Source: Streptomyces sp. Je 1-79 (GTDB taxonomy: Bacteria > Actinomycetota > Actinomycetes > Streptomycetales > Streptomycetaceae). From it: DNA of 64,000 nt. The translations under genes and the position numbers were made by a program. Of this stretch, positions 8,990-16,991 are shown piece by piece. The stretch covers positions 434,001 through 498,000 of the forward strand of contig NZ_JAMGSL010000002.1 in NCBI RefSeq assembly GCF_025195125.1, read 5' to 3'. The first letter of the stretch is position 1; each line of letters begins with the position of its first letter. A model generated the notes under the pieces. That model ran no database searches, was not told the origin of the DNA, and saw nothing but the letters and a program-made list of their open reading frames with translations.

Positions 8990-9658
8990 GTGCACATCGT
9001 CATCATGGGCTGCGGGCGAGTGGGAGCCGCTCTCGCGCAGACCCTGGAGCAGCAGGGGCACACCGTCGCCGTCGTGGACCAGGACCCGACGGCTTTCCGC
9101 CGTCTGGGCTCCGGCTTCGGCGGGCGCCGTGTCACCGGCGTCGGCTTCGATCAGGACACGCTGCGCGAGGCGGGGATCGAGGAGGCCGGTGCCTTCGCCG
9201 CGGTGAGCAGCGGCGACAACTCGAACATCATCGCGGCGCGGGTCGCGCGCGAGATGTTCGGCATCGAGAACGTGGCCGCCAGGATCTACGACCCGCGGCG
9301 CGCCGAGGTCTACCAGCGCCTCGGCATCCCGACCGTCGCCACGGTCCGCTGGACCGCCGACCAGATGCTGCGGCGCCTGCTGCCGTCGGGCGCGGAGCCC
9401 CTGTGGACCGACCCGAGCGGTGGGGTGCAGCTCGCGGAGGTGCACACGTCCGCCGCGTGGATCGGCCACAAGATCAGCAAGCTGCAGGACGAGACGGGCG
9501 TGCGCGTGGCGTTCCTCACGCGGCTGGGCGAGTCGATCATCCCCTCCTCGCAGACCGTGCTGCAGGAGGGCGACCTCGTGCACGTGATGATGCGCACGGA
9601 CGAGATCGAGAAGGTCGAGGAGGCCTTCGCCGAGGGTCCTGAGGAGGGCGGTCACTGA
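8990..9658 (+). CDS. TrkA-family potassium uptake regulatory protein (RCK), first copy
   Basis: 222 residues from a GTG preceded by AAGGGG. The Rossmann fingerprint G-C-G-R-V-G at residues 7-12 and the acidic V-V-D-Q-D at the end of strand 2 define a TrkA-N (RCK_N) domain that binds NAD(H)/ATP. Residues about 140-215 form the RCK_C domain, a frequent c-di-AMP or ligand sensor. This protein is cytoplasmic and gates or assembles with a membrane K+ transporter. Its stop overlaps the next start by one base (TGATG), so the two TrkA proteins are co-translated. The adjacent divergent KimA-like gene is the nearest candidate partner, although classical KimA needs no RCK subunit. No TrkH/KtrB channel is encoded in the window. 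Confidence 0.9.
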   Translation: MHIVIMGCGRVGAALAQTLEQQGHTVAVVDQDPTAFRRLGSGFGGRRVTGVGFDQDTLREAGIEEAGAFAAVSSGDNSNIIAARVAREMFGIENVAARIYDPRRAEVYQRLGIPTVATVRWTADQMLRRLLPSGAEPLWTDPSGGVQLAEVHTSAAWIGHKISKLQDETGVRVAFLTRLGESIIPSSQTVLQEGDLVHVMMRTDEIEKVEEAFAEGPEEGGH

Positions 9659-10338
9659 TGCGTGTCGCTATTGCGGGCGCGGGTGCGGTGGGCCGTTCCA
9701 TCGCGGGCGAGCTCCTGGAGAACGGCCACGAGGTCCTGCTGATCGACAAGGCGCCCACCGCCATCTCGGTGGAGCGGGTGCCGCAGGCGGAGTGGCTGCT
9801 CGCCGACGCCTGTGAGATCACCTCGCTGGACGAGGCGGCGCTCCAGCGCTGCAACGTGGTGATCGCGGCCACCGGTGACGACAAGGTGAACCTGGTCGTC
9901 TCGCTGCTCGCGAAGACCGAGTACGGCGTGCCGCGCGTGGTCGCCCGGGTGAACAACCCGAAGAACGAGTGGCTCTTCAACGAGTCCTGGGGCGTGGACG
10001 TCGCCGTGTCGACTCCGCGTCTGATGTCGGCCCTGGTGGAGGAGGCGGTGAGCGTCGGCGACCTGGTCCGGCTGCTGCGCTTCAGCCACGGCGACGCGAA
10101 CCTGGTGGAGCTGACGCTCCCGCCGGAGTCGGCGATCGCGGGAACGGCCGTCGGCGACGTGGCCTGGCCGCAGGACACCTCCCTCGTGACGATCATCCGC
10201 GGCTCGCGGGTGCTGACCCCGAGCCCGGAGGAGACCCTGGAGGCGGGCGACGAGCTTCTCTTCGTGGCCGCCCAGGCGCGCGAGGAGCAGCTGGAGGACC
10301 TGCTGTCGGTCCGCAGCGAGGGCGCGCCGAAGGGCTGA
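9658..10338 (+). CDS. TrkA-family potassium uptake regulatory protein (RCK), second copy
   Basis: 226 residues. The nucleotide-binding motif G-A-G-A-V-G-R-S-I lies at residues 7-15 with L-I-D-K at the strand-2 end, followed by an RCK_C domain from about residue 140 (V-E-L-T-L-P-P-E-S-A-I-A-G). It overlaps the first TrkA gene by one base. The two paralogues diverge clearly in sequence, so a hetero-octameric gating ring is plausible. A 22-bp-stem terminator follows at 10361. Confidence 0.9.
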   Translation: MRVAIAGAGAVGRSIAGELLENGHEVLLIDKAPTAISVERVPQAEWLLADACEITSLDEAALQRCNVVIAATGDDKVNLVVSLLAKTEYGVPRVVARVNNPKNEWLFNESWGVDVAVSTPRLMSALVEEAVSVGDLVRLLRFSHGDANLVELTLPPESAIAGTAVGDVAWPQDTSLVTIIRGSRVLTPSPEETLEAGDELLFVAAQAREEQLEDLLSVRSEGAPKG

Positions 10339-10360
10339 CGTCCGGGCCGTGTTGTGCCTG

Positions 10361-10410
10361 TGTACGGGGAAGGGCCCGGGACCTTGAAGTCCCGGGCCCT
10401 TCCCCGTACA
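10361..10410. terminator. Strong bidirectional terminator between trkA and DUF3159 genes
   Basis: 22-base perfect inverted repeat (10361-10382 and 10389-10410) with a six-base loop CTTGAA. It lies between convergent genes ending at 10338 and 10443. Just beyond it, CGCCGTACAC is repeated three times (about 10408-10436), a minor tandem repeat. Confidence 0.9.
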
Positions 10411-10442
10411 CGCCGTACACGCCGTACACGGCGTACTGCGGC

Positions 10443-11195
10443 CTACGCTTCCGGCTGCCGTGCCGCGGCCGCCTTGCGGGCCTTCTCGGCCTCCTCCTCC
10501 GCCTCCATCTCGGCGAAGACGTCGATCGGCGGCGGGGCCTTCGCCAGGAAGACCCACGTCAGGTACACCGCGAGCAGGAAGGGCGGGATCTTCAGCGCGA
10601 CGAGGACCCAGCCGAACTTGGTCGTGTCGGCCCACCAGTACATCGGGAAGAGGATCGCGCACTTGCCGAGCAGGATCAGGCCCCACGCCCAGCTCGCCTT
10701 GGCGTAGGCCTTCTTGCGCCCGGGGTTGCGGGTCCGCCAGGAGAGGTTCTCCTTGAAGACCGGGCCGAGCATCAGGCCGATCAGCGGGACGCCCGCGATC
10801 GTGGTGATGATGTACGCGAGGGCGAGGCCCAGCGTGTACAGCATGCCCGGCAGGTAGAAGTCCTTGGCGTTGCCGGTCATCATCGCGAAGACGACGCCGA
10901 ACGCCACGCCGAAGACGCCGCTGAAGGCGTGCTTGACGGTGTCCCGGCGGACCAGCCGGACGGCGACCAGCAGCAGGGAGACCGCGAGGGCCGCGATCGC
11001 CGAGATGTGCAGGTCCTTGTTGATCGTGAAGATCGTGACGAAGAGCAGACCGGGCAGGACTGTCTCGATCATGCCCCGCAGGCCGCCGAAGGCCTCGAAG
11101 AGCGCGGCCTCGGTGACCTCCTTGGAGGCCTGCGCTTCCTGCGCGCCCTTGCTGTCCGGGGCGTCGTGATCCGTCGGCTTGTCGAGCGACGTCAC
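10443..11195 (-). CDS. DUF3159 family membrane protein
   Basis: 250 residues from a GTG at 11195. After a polar N-terminus of about 30 residues there are six hydrophobic segments (about 45-65, 70-85, 95-115, 120-145, 180-200, 205-225), a conserved motif around W-R-T-R-N-P-G-R-K-K-A-Y, and an acidic/alanine-rich cytoplasmic tail rich in E-E-A-E-K-A. This matches the actinobacterial DUF3159 family, whose function is unknown. It is the second gene of a minus-strand pair, three bases after the OB-fold gene. The pairing of these two genes near trkA suggests a link with membrane or ion homeostasis, but nothing in the sequence shows an activity. Confidence 0.85.
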   Translation of the reverse strand: MTSLDKPTDHDAPDSKGAQEAQASKEVTEAALFEAFGGLRGMIETVLPGLLFVTIFTINKDLHISAIAALAVSLLLVAVRLVRRDTVKHAFSGVFGVAFGVVFAMMTGNAKDFYLPGMLYTLGLALAYIITTIAGVPLIGLMLGPVFKENLSWRTRNPGRKKAYAKASWAWGLILLGKCAILFPMYWWADTTKFGWVLVALKIPPFLLAVYLTWVFLAKAPPPIDVFAEMEAEEEAEKARKAAAARQPEA

Positions 11196-11198
11196 CGG

Positions 11199-11597
11199 CT
11201 ACTCCTGTCCGAGCGGTCGGAGCTCGTATTTGGGGTTGAAGAGGACCCGCCGGCCGTGGCTCATGGAGATCCGGCCGGAGGCGATCAGCTTGCGGCCCGG
11301 CTCGATGCCCACGATGGACCGCCGGCCCAGCCACACCACGTCCAGCGGGGCCGTGCCGTCGAACAGCTCGGCCTCCAGGGCGGGCACACCCGCCCTGGGA
11401 CGCAGCGTGACCGTGCGCAAGGTACCAGTCACCTTGACTATCTGGCGGTCGGAGCAGTCGCAGATACGCGTGCAGCCCGACGCCTCGGCGTCCTCCTGGA
11501 GCTCGACGGACTCCAGTTCCTCCTGCGAGGTGGACAGCCGGTCGAGCATCCGGCGGAACCGTCCGGCCGGCTTCTCTGTACGCGGTGCAGCACTCAT
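11199..11597 (-). CDS. OB-fold nucleic-acid-binding domain protein
   Basis: 132 residues starting at ATG 11597. The first 45 residues are basic then acidic (S-T-S-Q-E-E-L-E-S-V-E-L). Residues about 55-130 form a compact beta-rich OB fold with the signature G-T-L-R-T-V-T-L-R-P and a central F-D-G-T-A-P-L-D-V-V-W-L-G segment, as in the tRNA-anticodon-like OB proteins of actinobacteria. Two cysteines (C-T-R-I-C) precede the fold. Binding to single-stranded nucleic acid is inferred from the fold only. It lies just upstream of the DUF3159 gene and is probably co-transcribed. Confidence 0.8.
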   Translation of the reverse strand: MSAAPRTEKPAGRFRRMLDRLSTSQEELESVELQEDAEASGCTRICDCSDRQIVKVTGTLRTVTLRPRAGVPALEAELFDGTAPLDVVWLGRRSIVGIEPGRKLIASGRISMSHGRRVLFNPKYELRPLGQE

Positions 11598-11710
11598 ACA
11601 GAAAGCGTACCGGCCCCCACGGACAAGGGAACCGGCCCTCCGAACGGACGGCGTCGGGGTGGCTCCGGCCGTCTTCCGGGCGCCTCTCCGGGCACCCGCC
11701 GCCGTTCGTC

Positions 11711-12394
11711 TCAACGCTCGAAGCGGTAGCCCATGCCCGGTTCGGTGACGAAGTGCCGCGGGTGCGAGGGGTCGACCTCCAGCTTGCGCCGCAGCTGCGC
11801 CATGTAGACCCGCAGATAGTTGGTCTCCGTGCCGTACGACGGGCCCCAGACCTCCTGCAGGAGCTGCTTCTGGCTCACGAGGCGCCCGCTGTTGCGGACG
11901 AGCACTTCGAGCAGGTGCCACTCGGTGGGCGTGAGGCGTACGTCGCGCCCGTCCCGGTGGACCTTCTTGGCGGCCAGGTCGACCGTGAAGCCCTCCGCCT
12001 CGACGGTCACGAGGCCGTCGTCGCCGCCGACCGGCTCGGCCCTGCGGACCGCGGCCCTCAGCCGGGCCAGGAGCTCGTCCATCCCGAAGGGCTTGGTGAC
12101 GTAGTCGTCGGCTCCGGCGTCCAGGGCCCCGACCTTCTCGTCGGAGGTCTGGCGTGCCGAGAGCACCAGGATCGGCACACGGGTCCAGCCGCGCAGGCCC
12201 TTGATGACCTCGACACCGTCGATGTCCGGCAGGCCGAGGTCGAGGACGACCACGTCGGGATGGCGTTCGGCGGCGAGCCGAAGGGCGGTGGCGCCGTCGG
12301 GCGCCGCGTCCACCTCGTACTTCCGCGCCTTGAGGTTGATCACCAGCGCGCGGACGATCTGTGGCTCGTCGTCGACGACGAGAACCCGGGTCAT
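11711..12394 (-). CDS. kdpE: Response regulator KdpE (OmpR family)
   Basis: 227 residues. The receiver domain (1-120) has the acidic pair D8/D9, phosphoacceptor D52 in V-V-V-L-D-L-G-L-P-D, T/S in L-S-A-R and K in V-T-K-P-F. Residues 130-227 form a winged-helix DNA-binding domain ending in R-H-F-V-T-E-P-G-M-G-Y-R-F-E-R. The KdpD-type kinase lies 240 bp upstream on the same strand, so the pair forms the K+-limitation two-component system that normally activates kdpFABC. No kdpFABC genes are present in this window. The start at 12394 is chosen over an upstream in-frame start because the upstream residues lie in repeat-like sequence and have no receiver fold. Confidence 0.93.
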   Translation of the reverse strand: MTRVLVVDDEPQIVRALVINLKARKYEVDAAPDGATALRLAAERHPDVVVLDLGLPDIDGVEVIKGLRGWTRVPILVLSARQTSDEKVGALDAGADDYVTKPFGMDELLARLRAAVRRAEPVGGDDGLVTVEAEGFTVDLAAKKVHRDGRDVRLTPTEWHLLEVLVRNSGRLVSQKQLLQEVWGPSYGTETNYLRVYMAQLRRKLEVDPSHPRHFVTEPGMGYRFER

Positions 12395-12439
12395 CGAGGG
12401 CTTCCTTCTCTCTGCTTCGTACGTCTGGGAGTACGGGGG

Positions 12440-12650
12440 AATCCGTGCGGTCACGAGGTCAAGAGGTCACGGTCGTCAGGGCGGTCAGGGTCACGGGCTC
12501 AGGGTCGTCACGGTCGTCACGGTCGTCACGGTCGTCAGGGGCACGGGCTCACGGTCGTCAGGGTCACGGGCTCACCGGGCCCGCTGTCACGGGGTCACGA
12601 GGTCACGAGGTCACGAGGTCACGAGGCACGACGTCACGAGGTCACCCGGG
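12440..12650. repeat. Tandem repeat tract between kdpD and kdpE
   Basis: About 200 bp built from short degenerate units: ACGGTCGTC runs near 12510-12540, GGTCACGGGCTC copies near 12490, 12542 and 12562, and GAGGTCAC repeated in register near 12593-12645 (seven to eight copies). It covers the last codons of kdpD and almost the whole gap to kdpE. Such simple-repeat tracts are prone to slippage and could form extended RNA structure between the two cistrons. Confidence 0.8.
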
Positions 12651-15180
12651 CGGGCAGATCGGCGACCGGCGGCGGGGGCCGGCCCGTCACGGCCCTGAGG
12701 GTGATCGTCATGGTCAGGCCGCCTCCGGGGGTGTCCTCCGCGGTGATGGTGCCCCCCATGGCCTCGACGAAGCCGCGGGCGACCGCGAGGCCCAGGCCCA
12801 CACCGGAGCCGCGCGGGGCATCCCCGAAGCGCTGGAACGGCTCGAAGATGTGCTCCTTGCTCTCGTCCGGGACCCCCGGCCCGCGGTCGACGACCCGCAG
12901 CTCGACCCGCTCGCCCAGGGCGCTGCCGGAGACGACCACCGGCACCCCGTCCGGACTGTATTTCACGGCGTTCTCGACGATGTTGGCCACGACGCGCTCC
13001 AGGAGCCCCTTGTCGACCTCGACCATCGGCAGGGTCTCGGGGATGTCCAGCTCGGCACTGCCGTCGGGCACCCCGCCGAGCGCCATCGGGACGACCTCGT
13101 CCAGGTCGATGGAGCGGATCAGCGGGGTGACGGTGCCGGTCTGGAGCCGGGACATGTCGAGGAGGTTCCCGACCAGGTGGTCGAGCCGGTCCGCACCCTC
13201 CTCGATGCCTTCGAGAAGCTCGGCCCGGTCCTGCTCGGACCACTCCACGTCGTCGGAGCGCAGGGAGGAGACGGCCGCCTTGATGGCGGCGAGCGGGGTA
13301 CGGAGGTCGTGGCTGACGGCCGCGAGGAGTGACGTACGGATCTTGTTGCCCTCCGCCAGCTTGCGGGCCTCCTCGGCCTCGCCGACGAGCCGCTGGCGGT
13401 CCAGTACGACCGCGGCCTGCGCGGCGAAGGCGCCGAGCACGCGCCGGTCCTCGGCGGGCAGCACCCGGCCGGTCAGGGCGAGCGCCAGATGCTCACCGAC
13501 CGGCATGTCCACGTCCGCGTCCTCGGGCCGCACGACCGGGCGCGATCCCACGCTCGCCGCACAGGTCCAGGGCTCGACGTCGCTCCTGCGTTCCAGCAGG
13601 GCGACGGACTCCATCGCGAAGGTCTCCCGGACCCGTTCGAGCAGGGACTCCAGGCTGGTCTCCCCGCGCAGCACGCTCCCCGCGAGGAAGGAGAGCGTCT
13701 CGGCCTCGGCGCGCAGCCGGGCCGCCTGATGGGTCCGGCGGGCGGCCAGGTCGACCACCGAGGCCACGGCCACCGCGACGCCGAAGAAGACGGCGATGGC
13801 GACGATGTTCTTCGGGTCGGCGATGGTCACCCGGTGCAGCGGCGGAGTGAAGAACCAGTTCAGCAGGAAGGAGCCGAAGGCCGCCGACGCCAGTGCCGGC
13901 AGGAGTCCGCCGAGCAGCGCCGCGGCCACGGTCAGCGCCAGGAACAGCAGCATGTCGTTGGCCAGACCGAGGTCCGCGTCGACATGGGTGAGCAGCAGGG
14001 TGAGCAGGGCCGGGCCCCCGACGCCGATCAGCCAGCCCCAGATGATCCGGGAGCGGCCGAGGCGGGCGCCGCGGGCGACGGGCAGTCCGCGCCCCTTGGC
14101 GACCTCCTCGTGGGTGACGATGTGGACGTCGAGGTCGGGGCCGGACTCGCGGGCGACGGTCTGGCCGACGCCGGGTCCGAACATGTACTGCCAGGTCCTG
14201 CGGCGGCTGGAGCCGAGGACGACCTGGGTGGCGTTGACGCCCCGGGCGAACTCCAGCAGGCCGGAGGGGATGTCGTCGCCTATGACGTGGTGGAACGTTC
14301 CGCCCAGGTCCTCGACCAGGGTCCGCTGGACGGCGAGCTCCTTCGGCGAGGCGGACGTGAGGCCGTCGCTGCGGGCGATGTAGACGGCGAGCACCTCGCC
14401 GCCCGCGCCCTTCTCGGCCAGTCGCGCGGCGCGCCGGATGAGGGTGCGGCCCTCGGGACCGCCGGTGAGGCCGACGACGATCCGTTCACGGGCCTGCCAG
14501 GTGGAGCGGATGCCGTGCTCGCCGCGGTACTGCTGGAGGTACTCGTCGACCCGGTCGGCGGTCCAGAGCAGCGCCAGCTCGCGCAGGGCCGTGAGGTTGC
14601 CGGGGCGGAAGTAATTGGCGAGGGAGGCGTCGATCCGGTCCGGCTTGTAGATGTTGCCGTGGGCCATGCGGCGCCGCAGGGCCTGGGGCGACATGTCGAC
14701 CAGTTCGATCTGGTCGGCGCGGCGCACGACCTCGTCGGGGACGGTCTCCTGCTGCCGTACGCCGGTGATGGACTCGACCACGTCCCCCAGCGACTCCAGG
14801 TGCTGGATGTTGACCGTGGATATGACGTCGATCCCGGCCGCGAGCAGTTCCTCGACGTCCTGCCAGCGCTTGGAGTTGCGCGAGCCGGGCACGTTGGTGT
14901 GGGCCAGTTCGTCCACGAGGGCGACGGCGGGCTTCCGCGCCAGAACCGCGTCCACGTCCATCTCGGTGAAGGAAGTGTCGCGGTACGCGAGGGTCCGGCG
15001 CGGCATCTGTTCGAGGCCGTGCAGCATCACCTCGGTGCGCGGCCGGCCGTGGTGCTCGACGAAGGCGACGACGCAGTCCGTGCCGCGCTCGACCCGGCGG
15101 TGTCCCTCCGAGAGCATCGCGTAGGTCTTGCCGACGCCCGGCGCAGCCCCGAGGTAGATCCGTAGCTTGCCCCGTCCCAT
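12634..15180 (-). CDS. kdpD: Sensor histidine kinase KdpD
   Basis: 848 residues. Order: KdpD N-terminal domain with Walker A G-A-A-P-G-V-G-K-T at 11-19; a universal-stress-protein-like domain (about 235-365); four close membrane helices (about 385-480); a GAF-like region (about 510-615); then HisKA with phosphoacceptor H624 in V-S-H-D-L-R-T-P-L; and an HATPase with E-N-A-V-K-Y-S and G-L-G-L-A-V-A-R-G. This is the full KdpD architecture, sensing K+ limitation and turgor at the membrane. kdpE follows downstream across a repeat tract. There is no kdpFABC nearby, so targets must be elsewhere in the chromosome or include the KimA/TrkA genes 4 kb away. The extreme C-terminus (about 10 residues) lies in repeat sequence and may vary between strains. 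Confidence 0.93.
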   Translation of the reverse strand: MGRGKLRIYLGAAPGVGKTYAMLSEGHRRVERGTDCVVAFVEHHGRPRTEVMLHGLEQMPRRTLAYRDTSFTEMDVDAVLARKPAVALVDELAHTNVPGSRNSKRWQDVEELLAAGIDVISTVNIQHLESLGDVVESITGVRQQETVPDEVVRRADQIELVDMSPQALRRRMAHGNIYKPDRIDASLANYFRPGNLTALRELALLWTADRVDEYLQQYRGEHGIRSTWQARERIVVGLTGGPEGRTLIRRAARLAEKGAGGEVLAVYIARSDGLTSASPKELAVQRTLVEDLGGTFHHVIGDDIPSGLLEFARGVNATQVVLGSSRRRTWQYMFGPGVGQTVARESGPDLDVHIVTHEEVAKGRGLPVARGARLGRSRIIWGWLIGVGGPALLTLLLTHVDADLGLANDMLLFLALTVAAALLGGLLPALASAAFGSFLLNWFFTPPLHRVTIADPKNIVAIAVFFGVAVAVASVVDLAARRTHQAARLRAEAETLSFLAGSVLRGETSLESLLERVRETFAMESVALLERRSDVEPWTCAASVGSRPVVRPEDADVDMPVGEHLALALTGRVLPAEDRRVLGAFAAQAAVVLDRQRLVGEAEEARKLAEGNKIRTSLLAAVSHDLRTPLAAIKAAVSSLRSDDVEWSEQDRAELLEGIEEGADRLDHLVGNLLDMSRLQTGTVTPLIRSIDLDEVVPMALGGVPDGSAELDIPETLPMVEVDKGLLERVVANIVENAVKYSPDGVPVVVSGSALGERVELRVVDRGPGVPDESKEHIFEPFQRFGDAPRGSGVGLGLAVARGFVEAMGGTITAEDTPGGGLTMTITLRAVTGRPPPPVADLPARVTS

Positions 15181-15338
15181 GCCATGACCTTACGTCCAGC
15201 GAATCGGACATTCCGCACAGGGGGCAGGTCGGACGAGCCGTATTGACGGGATTCTGATGGGGCCGGCCGCGGGTGCGGGCCCGCACCCCGTGAACGCCGG
15301 GCGACACGGCGTGAGGCTGGTGCGGCCCCGCATGCGCC

Positions 15339-16073
15339 TCAGGCCGTGTGCTCGACGATCTCGCCGTCGCTCAGTTCGAGCACACGGTCGGCGAGCCCCA
15401 GGAGCTGGGCGTCGTGGGTGGCCACCAGGGCGGTGACTCCCTCGCTGTGGACCACCGCGCGCAGGAGTTGCATCACCGCGAGCCCGGTCTCCGCGTCGAG
15501 CTGCCCCGTCGGCTCGTCGGCGATCAGCAGGGCCGGCTTGTTGGCGAGAGCGCGGGCGATGGCGACGCGCTGCTGCTGGCCGCCGGAGAGCTCGCCGGGC
15601 CGCTGCGCCGCGTGGTCGGCGAGGCCGACCAGGGCGAGGAGGAGGGCGACCCGGTCCTCCCGCTCCCTCGGGTCGGCCCTGCGCAGCCGCAGCGGCACCC
15701 CCACGTTCTCCGCGGCGGTCAGGATCGGGATGAGTCCGAAGGACTGGAAGATGAAGCCGATGCGGTCCCGGCGCAGCTCCAGGAGCCCGTTCTCGCCGAG
15801 CTCCGCGAGGTCCGTCCCGTCGATGGTGATCCGGCCGCCGTCCGGGCTGTCCAGGCCTCCGACCAGGTTGAGCAGGGTCGTCTTGCCCGAGCCCGAACGG
15901 CCCTTCAGGGCGACGAGCTCGCCGCGCGGGATGTCGAAGGAGACCCCGCGCAGGGCGTGGACGGCCGCCTCCCCCGTACCGTACGAGCGGCGCAGGTTCT
16001 CGACGCGGACCATGGGTCCGCCGGTCGGGTCCTCGGCGACCGCCGTGCCGGACCGCACGCTGCTCTCACTCAT
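15339..16073 (-). CDS. Orphan ABC transporter ATP-binding protein (MacB/LolD-like)
   Basis: 244 residues from ATG 16073. Walker A G-R-S-G-S-G-K-T-T, Q-loop F-Q-S-F-G-L, signature L-S-G-G-Q-Q-Q-R-V, Walker B A-L-L-I-A-D-E-P-T-G and H-loop V-A-T-H-D are all intact, so it should hydrolyse ATP. The sequence is of the MacB/LolD/FtsE class that partners FtsX-like permeases. No permease gene flanks it: kdpD is downstream and DUF3710 upstream on the same strand. It must work with a permease encoded elsewhere, or act in trans. Position suggests its own promoter in the 155-bp gap upstream. Confidence 0.88.
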   Translation of the reverse strand: MSESSVRSGTAVAEDPTGGPMVRVENLRRSYGTGEAAVHALRGVSFDIPRGELVALKGRSGSGKTTLLNLVGGLDSPDGGRITIDGTDLAELGENGLLELRRDRIGFIFQSFGLIPILTAAENVGVPLRLRRADPREREDRVALLLALVGLADHAAQRPGELSGGQQQRVAIARALANKPALLIADEPTGQLDAETGLAVMQLLRAVVHSEGVTALVATHDAQLLGLADRVLELSDGEIVEHTA

Positions 16074-16152
16074 CCCCGTGCTCCCCCTCGTCGACCGTGT
16101 GCGCCCGTCAGTATGAGCCGCCGAGGGGCCGCCGGGCCAGGGCCTGAACGCA

Positions 16153-16199
16153 CCGGTGGACCGTATTCCGGACAAGCTGTTCGGAATACGGCCCACCGG
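16153..16199 (-). terminator. Terminator after the dut-DUF3710 unit
   Basis: 18-base arms (CCGGTGG-A-CCGTATTCCG and its complement with one A-C mismatch) around an 11-base loop. It is placed 30 bp beyond the DUF3710 stop on the minus strand and upstream of the ABC ATPase gene. Confidence 0.8.
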
Positions 16200-16228
16200 C
16201 CTTGATCTGCGTACGGGACGGAACCGGG

Positions 16229-16990
16229 TCAGCGGACCTCGGTGATCTCCGGTCCGCGCTGGAGCTGGCCCATGCCTCCGGAGAAGCGCGAGCCCTCCTG
16301 CTCCTCCTGCTGCACGCCGTCCGGCACCATCTGCGCGTCGTTGGGCAGCTTGAGGACGATCGGGTCGCGCGGGGCCATTGGGCCCTCGCCACGGACCACC
16401 ACGGTGTCCCGGACGATCTGCTCCAGGAGACCGGCGGCCTCCGGCTGCACGGCGCCCTGGCCGGAGATCACTCCGCGCAGGAACCACCGCGGGCCGTCGA
16501 CGCCCACGAAGCGCACCAGCTGCACACCGCCGGTGCCATCCGGCAGCTGCACCGGGACCTGGGCCCGCAGCTCCCAGCCCAGCGGGCCCTCGACCTCGTC
16601 GATGACACCGCCCTGCTGGGTGATGCCGGAGGCGATCTCCTCGCGGACCTCGCCCCAGATGCCTTCCTTCTTCGGTGCGGCGAAGGCCTGCAGCTGCACG
16701 GCGCTGTCGCGCAGTACGACGGTGGCCGCGACGATCGCGTCGCCCGCCACCTCGACCCGCAGCTCCATGCCCTCGACTCCGGGCACGAAGATGCCGCCGA
16801 GGTCCACGCGGCCGTCCTCCGGCTTGGAGACCTCGGAGATGTCCCACGGTCCGTCGGGCCGGGGCGCCGGCGGAAGGTTCACCCGACGCGGCGCGCCGGC
16901 CGTGTCGTCAGTGTCGACCTCGTCGACGACCTGCTCGGCCTCGCCCGCTGCGTCCTCAGCGGCACCGCTCTTCTTGCGACGTCCGAACAC
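16229..16990 (-). CDS. DUF3710 domain protein
   Basis: 253 residues from GTG 16990 (V-F-G-R-R-K-K). A basic start is followed by an acidic linker (about 12-35), a Pro-rich segment, and then a globular region about 45-220 with the DUF3710 pattern (G-P-W-D, D-L-G-G-I, G-P-L-G-W-E-L-R, D-G-P-R-W-F-L-R-G-V-I-S-G). The tail is Gln/Glu-rich. The family is restricted to actinobacteria and is consistently next to dut; function is unknown. The start is one base after the dut stop, so the two are co-translated. No signal peptide or membrane segment is visible. Confidence 0.87.
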   Translation of the reverse strand: MFGRRKKSGAAEDAAGEAEQVVDEVDTDDTAGAPRRVNLPPAPRPDGPWDISEVSKPEDGRVDLGGIFVPGVEGMELRVEVAGDAIVAATVVLRDSAVQLQAFAAPKKEGIWGEVREEIASGITQQGGVIDEVEGPLGWELRAQVPVQLPDGTGGVQLVRFVGVDGPRWFLRGVISGQGAVQPEAAGLLEQIVRDTVVVRGEGPMAPRDPIVLKLPNDAQMVPDGVQQEEQEGSRFSGGMGQLQRGPEITEVR

Positions 16991-16991
16991 G

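Noticed and set aside
8756..9655. N-terminal extension of the KimA-like gene to 9655
   Set aside because: The extension is antisense to the first trkA gene and shows no membrane or signal features; GTG 8755 starts directly at the conserved N-terminus.
12440..12650. Repeat tract as a CRISPR array
   Set aside because: No conserved repeat/unique spacer structure and no cas genes; units are short and contiguous.
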